Part shown: piece after piece, positions 33,526 through 42,213 of the stretch
How positions within the stretch are numbered: position 1 is the stretch's first letter
Layout: every line of letters begins with the position of its first letter
Source of the DNA: Streptomyces humi
GTDB lineage: Bacteria > Actinomycetota > Actinomycetes > Streptomycetales > Streptomycetaceae
Direction of reading: 5' to 3'
DNA: 64,000 nt
NCBI RefSeq assembly: GCF_001005085.2
Contig: NZ_LBMU02000003.1
Span: forward strand, 1-64,000
Notes under the pieces: model-generated
Databases searched by the model: none
The model's input: only the letters and a program-made list of their open reading frames with translations
What the model was told of the DNA's origin: nothing
Position numbers and translations under genes: made by a program

Positions 33526-35169
33526 ATGAGCCGGACCCGGAACACCCGCGTTTCCCGTCTCGCCACCGCCGGCGTCGCCGCCACCACCGCGACCCTGCTG
33601 GCCGCCGCGCTCTCCCCCGCCGCCCACGCCGACGCCAGACCGACCCGGGCCACCGCGATCGCCCACGCGGCCGAGGCGCTCCTCCAGCACGCCGCCGGTC
33701 TCGGACTCACCTCCGCCGAGGGCACCTCGGTCCGGGACGTGATCGTCGACAGGAGCGGCGCCCAGCACGTGCGCTACGACCGGACGTACCGTCAGCTCCC
33801 GGTGCTGGGCGGCGACTTCGTGGTCCACCTGAAGGCGGACGGCGCCTACCGCGGCGCCGACCGGGCCACCCGGAGCACGATATCCCTGGCCTCGATCGTG
33901 CCCGGCATATCCGCGCCGAAGGCCGCCGACCTCGCGGTGAACGCGCTGCGGGCGGCGAACCTCGGCGACACGCTGAAGCAGGTGAAGGCCAAGCCGCAGC
34001 TGGTCGTCGACGCCCTGCACGGCACCCCGAAGCTGGCCTGGCGCACCGACGCCGTCGGCAAGGACTCGCTCGGCAACCCGGTCGCCCGCACCGTGCTCAC
34101 GGACGCCCGCACCGGCGCCCAGATCGACGCCTGGGACAGCATCGAGACGGCGACCGGCGACGGCAAGTCCCTGTACAGCGGCACGGTCCCGCTGGAGACG
34201 ACGCAGTCCGGGTCGTCGTACAACCTCACCGACCCGACCCGCGGCAACACGTTCACCGGGGACGCGGCCAACAAGACCGACCTGTGCATCTTCGGCATCT
34301 GCATCAGCCGGGCGCCCAACACGGTGTTCACGGACGCCGACAACCACTGGGGCACGGGCGCCACCTCGGACCGCTCCTCGGCGGCCGTCGACGCCCAGTA
34401 CGGCACCAACGAGACCTGGGACTACTACAAGAACGTCCACGGCCGCAACGGCATCGCCGGTGACGGCAAGGGGTCGTACAACCGCGTCCACTACGGCAGC
34501 AACTACAACAACGCCTTCTGGGACGACAGTTGCTTCTGCATGACCTACGGCGACGGTGACGGGACCACCTTCGGGCCGCTGGTGGCCCTGGACGTGGCGG
34601 GCCACGAGATGACCCACGGGGTGACCTCCAAGACGGCCGCGCTGACCTACACCGGCGAGTCCGGCGGCCTGAACGAGGCCACCTCCGACATCCTCGGCAC
34701 GCTGGTCGAGTGGTACGCGAACAACTCCGCCGACCCGGGCGACTACCTGATCGGCGAGAAGATCGTCCGCTCCGGCTTCGGCAAGACGGCACTGCGGTAC
34801 ATGGACCAGCCGTCGAAGGACGGGAGTTCGGCGGACTACTGGAGTTCCTCGGTCGGGAACCTGGACGTGCATTACTCCTCCGGTGTCGCGAACCACTTCG
34901 CGTATCTCCTCGCGGAGGGCAGCGGCGCGAAGACCATCAACGGCGTGAGCTACAACTCGCCGACGTACAACGGCTCGACGGTGACAGGGATCGGCCGGGA
35001 CAAACTGGGCGCGATCTGGTATCGCGCACTGACGGTCTACATGACCTCCTCGACGAACTACGCGGGCGCGCGGACGGCGACCCTGAACGCGGCGAAGGAC
35101 CTGTACGGCGCGGGCAGCGCCGAGTACATCGCGGTGGCGGCGGCCTGGAGCGCGGTGAACGTGAACTGA
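33526..35169 (+). CDS. Secreted M4-family (thermolysin-like) zinc metalloprotease
   Basis: 547 aa prepro-enzyme. Sec signal peptide (MSRTRNTRVSRLATAGVAAT, then TLLAAALSPAAHA with cleavage after AHA). FTP/PepSY-type propeptide to about residue 200, then the catalytic domain with H360-E-M-T-H364 zinc/catalytic motif and GGLNEATSD supplying the third ligand, and HYSSGVANHFAYLLAEG containing the transition-state His. The motif DLCIFGICISRA adds a Cys pair unusual for thermolysin. ATG 33526 follows GAGGAG. Secreted neutral protease for nutrition or development. Confidence 0.96.
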   Translation: MSRTRNTRVSRLATAGVAATTATLLAAALSPAAHADARPTRATAIAHAAEALLQHAAGLGLTSAEGTSVRDVIVDRSGAQHVRYDRTYRQLPVLGGDFVVHLKADGAYRGADRATRSTISLASIVPGISAPKAADLAVNALRAANLGDTLKQVKAKPQLVVDALHGTPKLAWRTDAVGKDSLGNPVARTVLTDARTGAQIDAWDSIETATGDGKSLYSGTVPLETTQSGSSYNLTDPTRGNTFTGDAANKTDLCIFGICISRAPNTVFTDADNHWGTGATSDRSSAAVDAQYGTNETWDYYKNVHGRNGIAGDGKGSYNRVHYGSNYNNAFWDDSCFCMTYGDGDGTTFGPLVALDVAGHEMTHGVTSKTAALTYTGESGGLNEATSDILGTLVEWYANNSADPGDYLIGEKIVRSGFGKTALRYMDQPSKDGSSADYWSSSVGNLDVHYSSGVANHFAYLLAEGSGAKTINGVSYNSPTYNGSTVTGIGRDKLGAIWYRALTVYMTSSTNYAGARTATLNAAKDLYGAGSAEYIAVAAAWSAVNVN

Positions 35170-35170
35170 G

Positions 35171-35383
35171 CGGTCCGCCACGCACCTGACGGCGGCTGTC
35201 CCGGCGCGTTCACCGGCCGGGGCAGCCGCAACGCGTTCCGGACAAACGAGAACAAGGTGAATACCAGGAATTCAAGGAACAGCCGGGGCATTCATCCAAC
35301 TCTCCGGACGGATTCCATGACGGAGATGTGTGAATTCCGTGACGGTCCGCCGAATTCCACAACTCCGTTGTCCTGACAAGCCC
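35171..35383. other. Intergenic region after metalloprotease gene
   Basis: About 210 bp, clearly richer in A+T than the genes around it, with several AATTC tracts (GGAATTCAAGG, TGAATTCCGTGAC, CGAATTCCAC). I see no gene; it leads into the YceI promoter. Confidence 0.5.
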
Positions 35384-35412
35384 TTGCGGCAATTTCCCTC
35401 GTGCACTAACTA
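35384..35412 (+). promoter_or_regulatory. Predicted promoter of YceI gene, near-leaderless
   Basis: -35 TTGCGG (35384-35389) and -10 TAACTA (35407-35412) with a 17-bp spacer. The expected transcription start is about 35419, only a couple of bases before ATG 35421, and there is no ribosome-binding site, so the mRNA is probably leaderless. Confidence 0.6.
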
Positions 35413-35420
35413 GATGAGAC

Positions 35421-36086
35421 ATGAACCTGTTCAGCCGCCCCCACACCGCCCGGCGCACCCCCACGGCCCCGTCCCGCCCGGCCCAGGGATCCTCCCCCCA
35501 CGTCTCCGCGCCCCTTCTGCTGGACCCCGCGCTCGCCGCCCTCACCGGCGAGTGGACCATCGACCCGGCCCACAGCAGAATCGGTTTCTCGGTCCGGCAC
35601 GCGATGGTGACGACCGTGCGCGGCTCCTTCGCCGAGTACAAGAGCCGGCTCTACTTCGACGGCCGTGACCCGTCCCGCTCCCAGGCCGAGATCATCCTGG
35701 CCACGGGCAGCGTCGACACCGGCGTGGAGCAGCGGGACGCCCACCTGACGGGCCGCGACTTCCTGGATTCCGCCAGGCACCCGCACATGCGCTTCCGGAG
35801 CACGGCGGTACGCCTCAAGTCCCCCGACGTCTACGTCATGACCGGCGACCTCACCATCAAGGACACCACCCGCCCGGTCGACCTGGAACTCACCTACATC
35901 GGCAACGTCACCGACCCCTTCGGCTACCAGCGCGTCGGCTTCGACGGCACGACCACCATCAACCGCATGGACTGGGGTCTGTCGTACAACTCCCGGCTGG
36001 CGGAGGGCGGTGCGATGGTGAGCGAGACCGTACGCCTTCAGTTCGACATCGCGGCGATCCGGATGACGCCGGAGGGCGCGGTCTAG
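35421..36086 (+). CDS. YceI-family protein
   Basis: 221 aa. TGEWTIDPAHSRIGFSVRHA and VRGSFAEYKSRLYFDGRDP are the classic YceI opening, and GDLTIKDTTRPVDLELTYIG is the second conserved block. YceI proteins are lipocalin-like barrels binding isoprenoid-type lipids. A 40-residue Pro/Ser/Arg-rich N terminus precedes the barrel; no clear signal peptide, so probably cytosolic. ATG 35421 follows a predicted promoter almost directly. Confidence 0.93.
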   Translation: MNLFSRPHTARRTPTAPSRPAQGSSPHVSAPLLLDPALAALTGEWTIDPAHSRIGFSVRHAMVTTVRGSFAEYKSRLYFDGRDPSRSQAEIILATGSVDTGVEQRDAHLTGRDFLDSARHPHMRFRSTAVRLKSPDVYVMTGDLTIKDTTRPVDLELTYIGNVTDPFGYQRVGFDGTTTINRMDWGLSYNSRLAEGGAMVSETVRLQFDIAAIRMTPEGAV

Positions 36087-36350
36087 TCACGGAACGGCGG
36101 CTCCGGCGGGTCACCCGTTCACTCCCACCGGCACCCGCCGTCCGTGTGCTTTTCATACATTTCCCTCCGCCTTCCCTTCATAGCCCTCCTGACCTGCCAG
36201 AACGCGCACACAACACCCCGCGCGGACCCCCTGTGTGACACCCGTTCATCCCACAGCTGACGGAATCTCGGGGAGCGGGTCCGGCCCGCCTGCCTTTACC
36301 TCGGAAGAGCAAGGGAGTGGACGAGCCCGACGAGGGAGCGAGGGAGCACC

Positions 36351-36872
36351 ATGCGACGCACCGTCCGTCTGCTGACCGGGGCCGCGCTCGCGGTGGCTGC
36401 GGCCGGTGCCGCCGGCGCACCGGCGTACGGCGGCAGTTCCGGCAGCCTGGACGTGTACCCGTCGACCGCGGCGCCCGGCGCCCAGGTCACGGTGAACACG
36501 TCGGCGTGCGGGGAGAAGGGCTCGGCCGTCGGGGACGCCAGCTCGGTCGGCGCCGGTACGTTCACGCTCGCGCCCAGTACGCACGAGGGCGAGGCGATCG
36601 GGGAGTTCCGGGTACCCCCGAGCGCACAGCCGGGGACGTACGAGATCGTCGCGAAATGCGCCGACGGGACCCGTCAGGTCACCGGTGACCTGACGGTGGC
36701 GCTGACGCCGGCCGCGGGGCAGCTACAGCCCCACGGCAGTGTGAAGACGGGGGTCGGTGGTGCCCTTGGCACCGACCCCGTGCAGACCGCGGCGGGCGTG
36801 GCGGCTCTGGCCGTCGCCGCCGCGGGCGGTACCTGGCTCCTGCATCGCCGGGCGAGAGGCGATGCGTTCTGA
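36351..36872 (+). CDS. Secreted, membrane-anchored surface protein (sortase-neighbour)
   Basis: 173 aa. Signal peptide MRRTVRLLTGAALAVAAAGA with cleavage near GAPAYG. Extracellular domain with two Cys (NTSACGEKGS, VAKCADGTRQ) and an Ig-like strand pattern. Then a C-terminal hydrophobic helix (TAAGVAALAVAAAGGTWLL) and basic tail HRRARGDAF. This resembles a cell-wall-sorting tail, but there is no LPxTG; the residues before the helix are GGALGTDPVQ. ATG 36351 follows GAGGGAG. A class F sortase gene follows 136 bp downstream. Confidence 0.8.
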   Translation: MRRTVRLLTGAALAVAAAGAAGAPAYGGSSGSLDVYPSTAAPGAQVTVNTSACGEKGSAVGDASSVGAGTFTLAPSTHEGEAIGEFRVPPSAQPGTYEIVAKCADGTRQVTGDLTVALTPAAGQLQPHGSVKTGVGGALGTDPVQTAAGVAALAVAAAGGTWLLHRRARGDAF

Positions 36873-37008
36873 CGGACACCCTCCGCTGTCCGTCCGCCGG
36901 TACCGCACATCCCACCCCCTCCGGGTCCGACGCCCCTCGCGGCCCGGAGGGGGTAGGGGGTCACATGCTCGGTCGCCTTCGGAAGCCGCCTTCGGAAGAG
37001 GGATTCGC

Positions 37009-37632
37009 ATGCGCAGGATCGGGGACACCGCGATAGCCGCGGTCACCGTCGTGGCCCTCGGCTCGGGCGTCTACCTGCTCGGTCCCGGTTCCGGACCGCA
37101 CGACGCCCCGCCCCAGCCGGCCGCCGCCGAGGGCCGCCCCGACCCCGGCGAGGAGCGCCTGGAGGCGCCCGCGCTGTCCGCGTCCCCGCCCACCCGGATC
37201 CGTATCCCCGCCATCCGTGTGAACGCCCCCCTCATGGGCCTCGCCCTGACCGCCGCCGGCAGCCTCGACGTGCCGCCCGCCGGCGAGAAGAACCTCGCCG
37301 GCTGGTACGAGGCCGGCACCACGCCCGGCGAACGGGGCACCGCGATCGTCGCCGGGCACGTCGACAACACCGAGGGGCCCGCCGTCTTCTACGACCTCGG
37401 CGCACTCAAGCGCGGCGCGACCATCGAGGTGGACCGGCGGGACCGGTCCGTCGCCGTCTTCACGGTGGACGCGGTCGAGGTCTACCAGGCCCGGAACTTC
37501 CCCGACGAGAAGGTGTACGGCGCCGCGGAACGGCCCGAACTGCGGGTTATCACCTGCGGCGGCGGCTACTCGCGCACGACCGGCTACCAGGGGAACGTCG
37601 TGGTCTTCGCCCACCTCACCGGAAGCCGCTGA
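37009..37632 (+). CDS. Class F sortase
   Basis: 207 aa. N-terminal membrane anchor (TAIAAVTVVALGSGVYLL), a Pro-rich linker, then the sortase barrel with catalytic His in TAIVAGHVDN and nucleophile Cys183 in LRVITCGGGYS; the Arg is probably in the following YSRTTGYQGN. RIRIPAIRVNAPLM is the usual class F opening. ATG 37009 has AGAGGGA upstream. It likely acts on a surface protein such as its upstream neighbour, though that protein lacks a canonical LPxTG. Confidence 0.9.
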   Translation: MRRIGDTAIAAVTVVALGSGVYLLGPGSGPHDAPPQPAAAEGRPDPGEERLEAPALSASPPTRIRIPAIRVNAPLMGLALTAAGSLDVPPAGEKNLAGWYEAGTTPGERGTAIVAGHVDNTEGPAVFYDLGALKRGATIEVDRRDRSVAVFTVDAVEVYQARNFPDEKVYGAAERPELRVITCGGGYSRTTGYQGNVVVFAHLTGSR

Positions 37633-37803
37633 CCGGCCGCCGCGGAGCGGACCGCAGACGTACACAACCGCTCCGGCCGGTGCGACCCCCTCGCCGGCCG
37701 GTGTCGCGGTGCGGCGGCGGGCCCGCGTTTCGCCCACCTCACAGGCCCTGTCGCCGCGCCCCGGGACCCCTCACACCCGTCCCCCGCCTCCGAAGAGGGC
37801 AGC

Positions 37804-37841
37804 GTTCCTCGCGGGAAACAGGGGTGATGCGGTCGGGTAAC
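37804..37841 (+). promoter_or_regulatory. GlnR-type operator upstream of nirBD
   Basis: Four 5-mers at 11-bp spacing: GTTCC-n6-GAAAC-n6-GATGC-n6-GTAAC (37804, 37815, 37826, 37837). This fits the known GlnR box layout (gTnAc-n6-GaAAc repeats), and nirB is an established GlnR target in Streptomyces. It lies about 470 bp upstream of the nirB start, just before the ATG at 37865. Confidence 0.65.
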
Positions 37842-37864
37842 GTCCGCCGCGCACGCTCCTGGAC

Positions 37865-38314
37865 ATGACCTCGAACACGCGAGTGGCGGTGACCGGCTCC
37901 GGATCCGCGGGCGGCCACCCCGCCCGGCGCCTCGGGGAACCCGGCAGACCCGCACGACAGGGGTCACGCGCGCGGCCGAGGACGACGGCGGCGGCCGCGG
38001 CGCCCGTGCTGCCCGGCTCCCCCGCGCCTGCGCGGGTGCCCGCAGCCGTGCTCGGGCGCGCAACTGCTTCCGTGCCCGTGCTCGGGCGCCTAACTGCGTT
38101 CGTGCCCGTGCTCGGGCGCGTACCTGCGTTCGTGCCCGTGCTCGGGCGCCTAACTGCGTTCGTGCCCGTGCTCGGGCGCGCAACTGCGTTCGTGCCCGTA
38201 CCTGCGCCCGTCCCTGCGCCCGTGTCCGCGCCCGTGTCCGTGCCATCCGGCGTGCCCGCACCCGCACCCGTGCCCCGGCGACGCCACCCGCTCACCCACG
38301 ATGGAGGCTCCTGA
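37865..38314 (+). CDS. Doubtful leader ORF of nirB containing repeat-encoded peptides
   Basis: Open frame of 149 aa from ATG 37865, beginning MTSNTRVAVTGSGSAGGHPA and then Pro/Ala/Arg-rich with five decapeptides of the type VPVLGRLTAF. Its TGA overlaps the nirB ATG (TGATG). It begins 24 bp after the GlnR-like box, so it lies on the nirB transcript if that box marks the promoter. Composition is dominated by a 30-bp DNA repeat, and no family is recognisable. It may be untranslated leader; I include it because of its position and the terminal overlap. Confidence 0.25.
   Translation: MTSNTRVAVTGSGSAGGHPARRLGEPGRPARQGSRARPRTTAAAAAPVLPGSPAPARVPAAVLGRATASVPVLGRLTAFVPVLGRVPAFVPVLGRLTAFVPVLGRATAFVPVPAPVPAPVSAPVSVPSGVPAPAPVPRRRHPLTHDGGS
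38041..38190. repeat. 30-bp tandem repeat, five copies
   Basis: Five contiguous 30-bp units at 38041, 38071, 38101, 38131 and 38161, sharing CCGTGCTCGGGCGC and differing mainly in the next bases: GCAACTG, CTAACTG, GTACCTG, CTAACTG, GCAACTG after the shared GCG or GCC. The variants are thus ordered A-B-C-B-A. It sits between the GlnR-like box and nirB. Confidence 0.95.
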
Positions 38315-40920
38315 TGACCACCACCCCCGGGGCCACCCCCACGATCGTGCTCGTCGGCCACGGCATGGTCGGCCAGCGCTTCCTCGAAGCGCTCGCCGGG
38401 CGCGGCCTGACCGCCACCCACCGTGTGGTCGTGCTCTGCGAGGAGCCGCGTCCCGCGTACGACCGCGTCGCCCTCACCTCGTACTTCTCCGGCACCAGCC
38501 CCGACGAACTCTCCCTGACCGACATGCGGTTCGTCGAAGACCACGGCATCGAGCTGTACGTCGGCGACCCCGCGGTGGCCGTCGACCGGGAGGCCCGCAC
38601 GGTGACGGCCGGGTCCGGCGCGGTGTTCGCGTACGACACGCTGGTCCTGGCCACCGGCTCGTTCCCGTTCGTGCCGCCGGTCCCGCACAAGGAGGCGGCC
38701 GGCTGCTTCGTGTACCGCACGATCGAGGACCTGCTCGCCATCGAGGAGTACGCGAAGAACGCCTCGACAGGTGCCGTGGTCGGCGGCGGCCTGCTCGGCC
38801 TGGAGGCCGCCGGCGCGCTGAAGGGCCTCGGACTCACTTCCCACATCGTGGAGTTCGCGCCCCGGCTGATGCCCGTCCAGGTCGACGAGGGCGGTGGCGC
38901 GGCGCTGCTGCGCACCATCGAGGAGATGGGCCTGACCGTCCACACGGGCGTGGGCACGCAGGAGATCGTGGTCGACGACGCGGGTGCCGTGACCGGCATG
39001 AAGCTGTCCGACGGCTCCGAACTCGCCACCGACCTGGTGGTGTTCAGCGCCGGGGTCCGGCCGCGCGACCAACTCGCGCGGGACTGCGGGCTGTCGGTCG
39101 GCGAACGCGGTGGCATCACCGTGGACGAGCAGTGCCGCACGGTGAGCGACCCGCACGTGTTCGCGATCGGCGAGTGCGCGCTGGCGGCGGACGGCCGGGT
39201 GTACGGCCTGGTCGCGCCGGGTTACGAGCAGGCCGAGACGGCCGCGGCGACAATCGCCTCCGACGAGGCCGCCTTCACCGGCGCCGACCTGTCGACCAAG
39301 CTGAAGCTGCTCGGCGTGGACGTGGCCTCCTTCGGCGACGCGCACGGCACGAGCGACGACTGCCTGGACGTCGTCTACTCCGACGCCCGCTCGGGCCTGT
39401 ACAAGAAGCTGGTCGTCGGCCGGGACGGCACGCTGCTCGGCGGCATCCTGGTCGGCGACGCGGAGGCGTACGGCACGCTGAAGGCGTTCACCGGTTCGGT
39501 GCCGCCGGTCGCGCCCGAGTCGCTGGTGCTGCCGGCCGGCGCCGGGGAGGCCGTCCAGCTCGGCCCGGCCGCGCTGCCGGACGAGGCGATCATCTGCTCC
39601 TGCAACAACGTCCGCAAGGGCACCATCCGCGAGGCCGTCACCGAGCACCGCTGCACCACCGTGCCCGAGGTGAAGAAGTGCACCAAGGCCGGCACGACGT
39701 GCGGCAGTTGCGTCAAGGTCCTCGGGCAGCTGGTCACGGCCGAGCTGGAGGCGTCCGGCGTCGAGGTGGACAAGGGCCTGTGCGGCTGCTTCGCGCAGAC
39801 CCGTGAGGAGCTGTACGAGATCGTCCTCGCGCTGCGCGTCAACACGTACCAGGAGCTCCTCGACCGTTACGGCCGGGAGGGCGCCCGGGGCGGTGACGGC
39901 TGCGAGGTCTGCAAGCCGGCTGTCGGCTCGATCATCGCGTCCCTCGCCCCGACGATCGGCGCCAGCGGCTACGTCCTGGACGGCGAGCAGGCCGCCCTCC
40001 AGGACAGCAACGACCACTTCCTCGCCAACCTCCAGAAGAACGGCTCGTACTCGGTCGTACCGCGCATCCCCGGCGGCGAGATCACCCCCGAGGGCCTGAT
40101 CACGATCGGCGAGATCGCCCGCGACTTCGGTCTCTACACGAAGATCACGGGTGGTCAGCGGATCGACATGTTCGGCGCACGGGTCGAGCAACTGCCTCTG
40201 ATCTGGATGCGGTTGGTGGACGCCGGTTTCGAGTCGGGGCACGCGTACGGAAAGGCCCTGCGGACCGTCAAGTCCTGTGTGGGCTCGACCTGGTGCCGGT
40301 ACGGCGTCCAGGACTCGGTCCGGATGGCGATCGACCTGGAGCTGCGCTACCGGGGCCTCAGGTCGCCGCACAAGCTCAAGTCGGCGGTCTCCGGCTGCGC
40401 CCGCGAGTGCGCGGAGGCCCAGTCGAAGGACTTCGGCGTGATCGCCACCGCGGGCGGCTGGAACCTGTACGTCGGCGGCAACGGCGGGGCCACCCCGCGC
40501 CACGCGGACCTGCTCGCCCAGGACCTCTCCGACGCCGAACTGGTCCGTCTGATCGACCGGTTCCTGATGTTCTACATCCGCACCGCGGACCGCCTGGAGC
40601 GCACCTCGACGTGGCTGGAGCGGATCCCCGGCGGCCTCGACCACGTCCGTGACGTCGTGGTCGAGGACTCCCTCGGCATCTGCGAGGAGCTGGAGTCCCT
40701 GATGGCGGCGCATGTCGCCAACTACGCCGACGAGTGGGCGTCGACCATCGACAACCCCGAGAAGCTCGCCCGGTTCGTGTCGTTCGTGAACGCCCCCGAC
40801 ACCCCCGACCCGGTCGTCGGCTTCGTGCCCGAGCGCGACCAGATGAAGCCCGACCTGCCGTTGCTGTCCATCGGCATGCGCCCCGCCACTGACGTACTGG
40901 AAGGAAGCGCCCAGCGATGA
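38314..40920 (+). CDS. nirB: Nitrite reductase (NADH), large subunit
   Basis: 868 aa. Order of domains: FAD/NAD-binding reductase (TIVLVGHGMVGQRFLEALAG shown by the GxGxxG-like GHGMVG; second site GAVVGGGLLGLEAAG); BFD-like [2Fe-2S] domain (AIICSCNNVRKG, then KKCTKAGTTCGSC, residues about 428-470); ferredoxin-like half; siroheme/[4Fe-4S] domain with SCVGSTWC (C654, C660) and SGCAREC (C694, C698). Reduces nitrite to ammonium with NADH. Good ribosome-binding site GGAGG before ATG 38314. nirD overlaps downstream by 4 nt; siroheme is required. Confidence 0.97.
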   Translation: MTTTPGATPTIVLVGHGMVGQRFLEALAGRGLTATHRVVVLCEEPRPAYDRVALTSYFSGTSPDELSLTDMRFVEDHGIELYVGDPAVAVDREARTVTAGSGAVFAYDTLVLATGSFPFVPPVPHKEAAGCFVYRTIEDLLAIEEYAKNASTGAVVGGGLLGLEAAGALKGLGLTSHIVEFAPRLMPVQVDEGGGAALLRTIEEMGLTVHTGVGTQEIVVDDAGAVTGMKLSDGSELATDLVVFSAGVRPRDQLARDCGLSVGERGGITVDEQCRTVSDPHVFAIGECALAADGRVYGLVAPGYEQAETAAATIASDEAAFTGADLSTKLKLLGVDVASFGDAHGTSDDCLDVVYSDARSGLYKKLVVGRDGTLLGGILVGDAEAYGTLKAFTGSVPPVAPESLVLPAGAGEAVQLGPAALPDEAIICSCNNVRKGTIREAVTEHRCTTVPEVKKCTKAGTTCGSCVKVLGQLVTAELEASGVEVDKGLCGCFAQTREELYEIVLALRVNTYQELLDRYGREGARGGDGCEVCKPAVGSIIASLAPTIGASGYVLDGEQAALQDSNDHFLANLQKNGSYSVVPRIPGGEITPEGLITIGEIARDFGLYTKITGGQRIDMFGARVEQLPLIWMRLVDAGFESGHAYGKALRTVKSCVGSTWCRYGVQDSVRMAIDLELRYRGLRSPHKLKSAVSGCARECAEAQSKDFGVIATAGGWNLYVGGNGGATPRHADLLAQDLSDAELVRLIDRFLMFYIRTADRLERTSTWLERIPGGLDHVRDVVVEDSLGICEELESLMAAHVANYADEWASTIDNPEKLARFVSFVNAPDTPDPVVGFVPERDQMKPDLPLLSIGMRPATDVLEGSAQR

Positions 40921-41270
40921 CCCTGGCCCCCGAGACCACCGACCTGAAGGTCCAGCTCCAGCTGGCGGACACCTGGTTCACGGTCTGCGACCTGAGCCTG
41001 CTGACCCCCGGCCGCGGTGTGGCCGCGCTGCTGCCGGACGGCCGCCAGGTCGCCGTCTTCCGCGACCGCACGGACCGCCTCTACGCCATCGACAACCGCG
41101 ACCCCTTCGGCGGCGCGGCGGTCCTCTCCCGCGGCCTGACCGGCACCCACCAGGGCCGTCCGTTCGTCGCCTCACCCCTGCTGAAGCAGCGCTTCGACCT
41201 GGCGACCGGCGAGTGCCTGGACGACGAGACGGTACGGGTGACGGCGTACGGGGTGCGGACCGCCGTGTGA
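40917..41270 (+). CDS. nirD: Nitrite reductase (NADH), small subunit
   Basis: 117 aa Rieske-fold protein. The assimilatory NirD lineage lacks the [2Fe-2S] ligands; accordingly the positions around AIDNRDPFGGAAVLSRG and GRPFVASPLLKQRFDLATG have no CxH pairs. ATGA overlap with nirB means coupled translation and 1:1 assembly. Cytoplasmic partner of NirB. Confidence 0.95.
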   Translation: MTLAPETTDLKVQLQLADTWFTVCDLSLLTPGRGVAALLPDGRQVAVFRDRTDRLYAIDNRDPFGGAAVLSRGLTGTHQGRPFVASPLLKQRFDLATGECLDDETVRVTAYGVRTAV

Positions 41271-41314
41271 GCACACGGCCGGGCGGACATGTCGACCGAC
41301 CGTCACCGCACCGT

Positions 41315-41412
41315 CGTTCCCGACCGCTGTTCCTGACCGCTGGTTTCTGACCTCTGTTTCCTGACCGCTGGTTTCTGACCGCTGTTTCCTGACCGCTCGT
41401 TCTTGACCGCTC
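41315..41412. repeat. 14-bp tandem repeat, seven copies
   Basis: Imperfect units of TTCCTGACCGCTGG-type sequence with a 14-bp period from 41315 to 41412, between nirD and the TetR gene start at 41440. The invariant core is TGACC(G/T)CT in most copies. Period 14 is not a coding multiple. Confidence 0.9.
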
Positions 41413-41439
41413 GTTCTCGTTGAGCCTAGGCTCTGGCGC

Positions 41440-42024
41440 ATGGCCAGGGCCAAGGAGTTCGACCCGGACGCCGCGCTGCTTTCGGCCCTGGAGCTGTTCT
41501 GGCGGCGCGGCTACGAGGCGACGTCCGTGGCCGACCTGGTCGAGCACCTGGGCATCGGGCGGGCGAGCCTCTACGCGACCTTCGGCGGCAAGCGCGACCT
41601 GTACCTGAAGGCGCTGGACCGCTACCAGCGGGACCGCCTCCCGCCGCTGCTGCGCGGCCTGTCCCTGCCGGGCCCGGCACTGCCCGCCGTGCGCGCGCTG
41701 GTCCGGCGGTACGCCGACGAGTCCGCGGCCGACGAACTGCGGCTGCGGGGCTGCCTGGTCACCAACACGGCGGCCGAACTGGCCCCGCACGACCCGGCGG
41801 TGGCGCGCAGCGTCGAGCAGGACTGGGACCGGGTCGAGACGGTCCTGCACACGGCCCTCGTCCGCGCCCAGGCCCAGCACGAACTCCCGGCCGACCGCGA
41901 CCCCCTCGCCCTCGCCCGCACCCTGCTGGTCCTGCTCCAGGGCATGCGGGTGGTGGGCAAGGCATCGACGGACCCGGGCCGGGTCCGGGACGCGGCGGAG
42001 CAGGTGCTGCGCCTGCTGGACTGA
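41440..42024 (+). CDS. TetR/AcrR-family transcriptional regulator
   Basis: 194 aa. The N-terminal HTH is AALLSALELFWRRGYEATSV, then ADLVEHLGIGRASLYATFG and GKRDLYLKALDRY, the standard TetR DNA-binding layout (COG1309-type with YATFGGKRDLY). The C-terminal half (LRGCLVTNTAAELAPHDPAV) resembles the YxaF/AcrR C-terminal ligand domain. It lies directly upstream of an SDR gene on the same strand (190 bp), which is its probable target. Confidence 0.93.
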   Translation: MARAKEFDPDAALLSALELFWRRGYEATSVADLVEHLGIGRASLYATFGGKRDLYLKALDRYQRDRLPPLLRGLSLPGPALPAVRALVRRYADESAADELRLRGCLVTNTAAELAPHDPAVARSVEQDWDRVETVLHTALVRAQAQHELPADRDPLALARTLLVLLQGMRVVGKASTDPGRVRDAAEQVLRLLD

Positions 42025-42106
42025 CGAACACCCCCGCGCTCGCTCCACGGCGCCGGGGGTTTCTCTGCGCCTCGCTGTCCGCCTAGTTTCCCACCTCTCT
42101 CCGCCT

Positions 42107-42178
42107 CACTCTCTGTCTCGCTTTCCGCCTCACTCTCTGTCTCGCTTTCCGCCTCACTCTCTGTCTCGCTTTCCGCCT
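42107..42178. repeat. 24-bp perfect tandem repeat, three copies
   Basis: Three identical 24-bp units beginning CACTCTCTGTCTCGCTTTCC at 42107, 42131 and 42155, pyrimidine-rich on the plus strand, just upstream of the SDR promoter region (TTCATACTGAACCGATCATT and on). Confidence 0.95.
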
Positions 42179-42213
42179 TCATACTGAACCGATCATTCTG
42201 AAAAGGGGAGATC

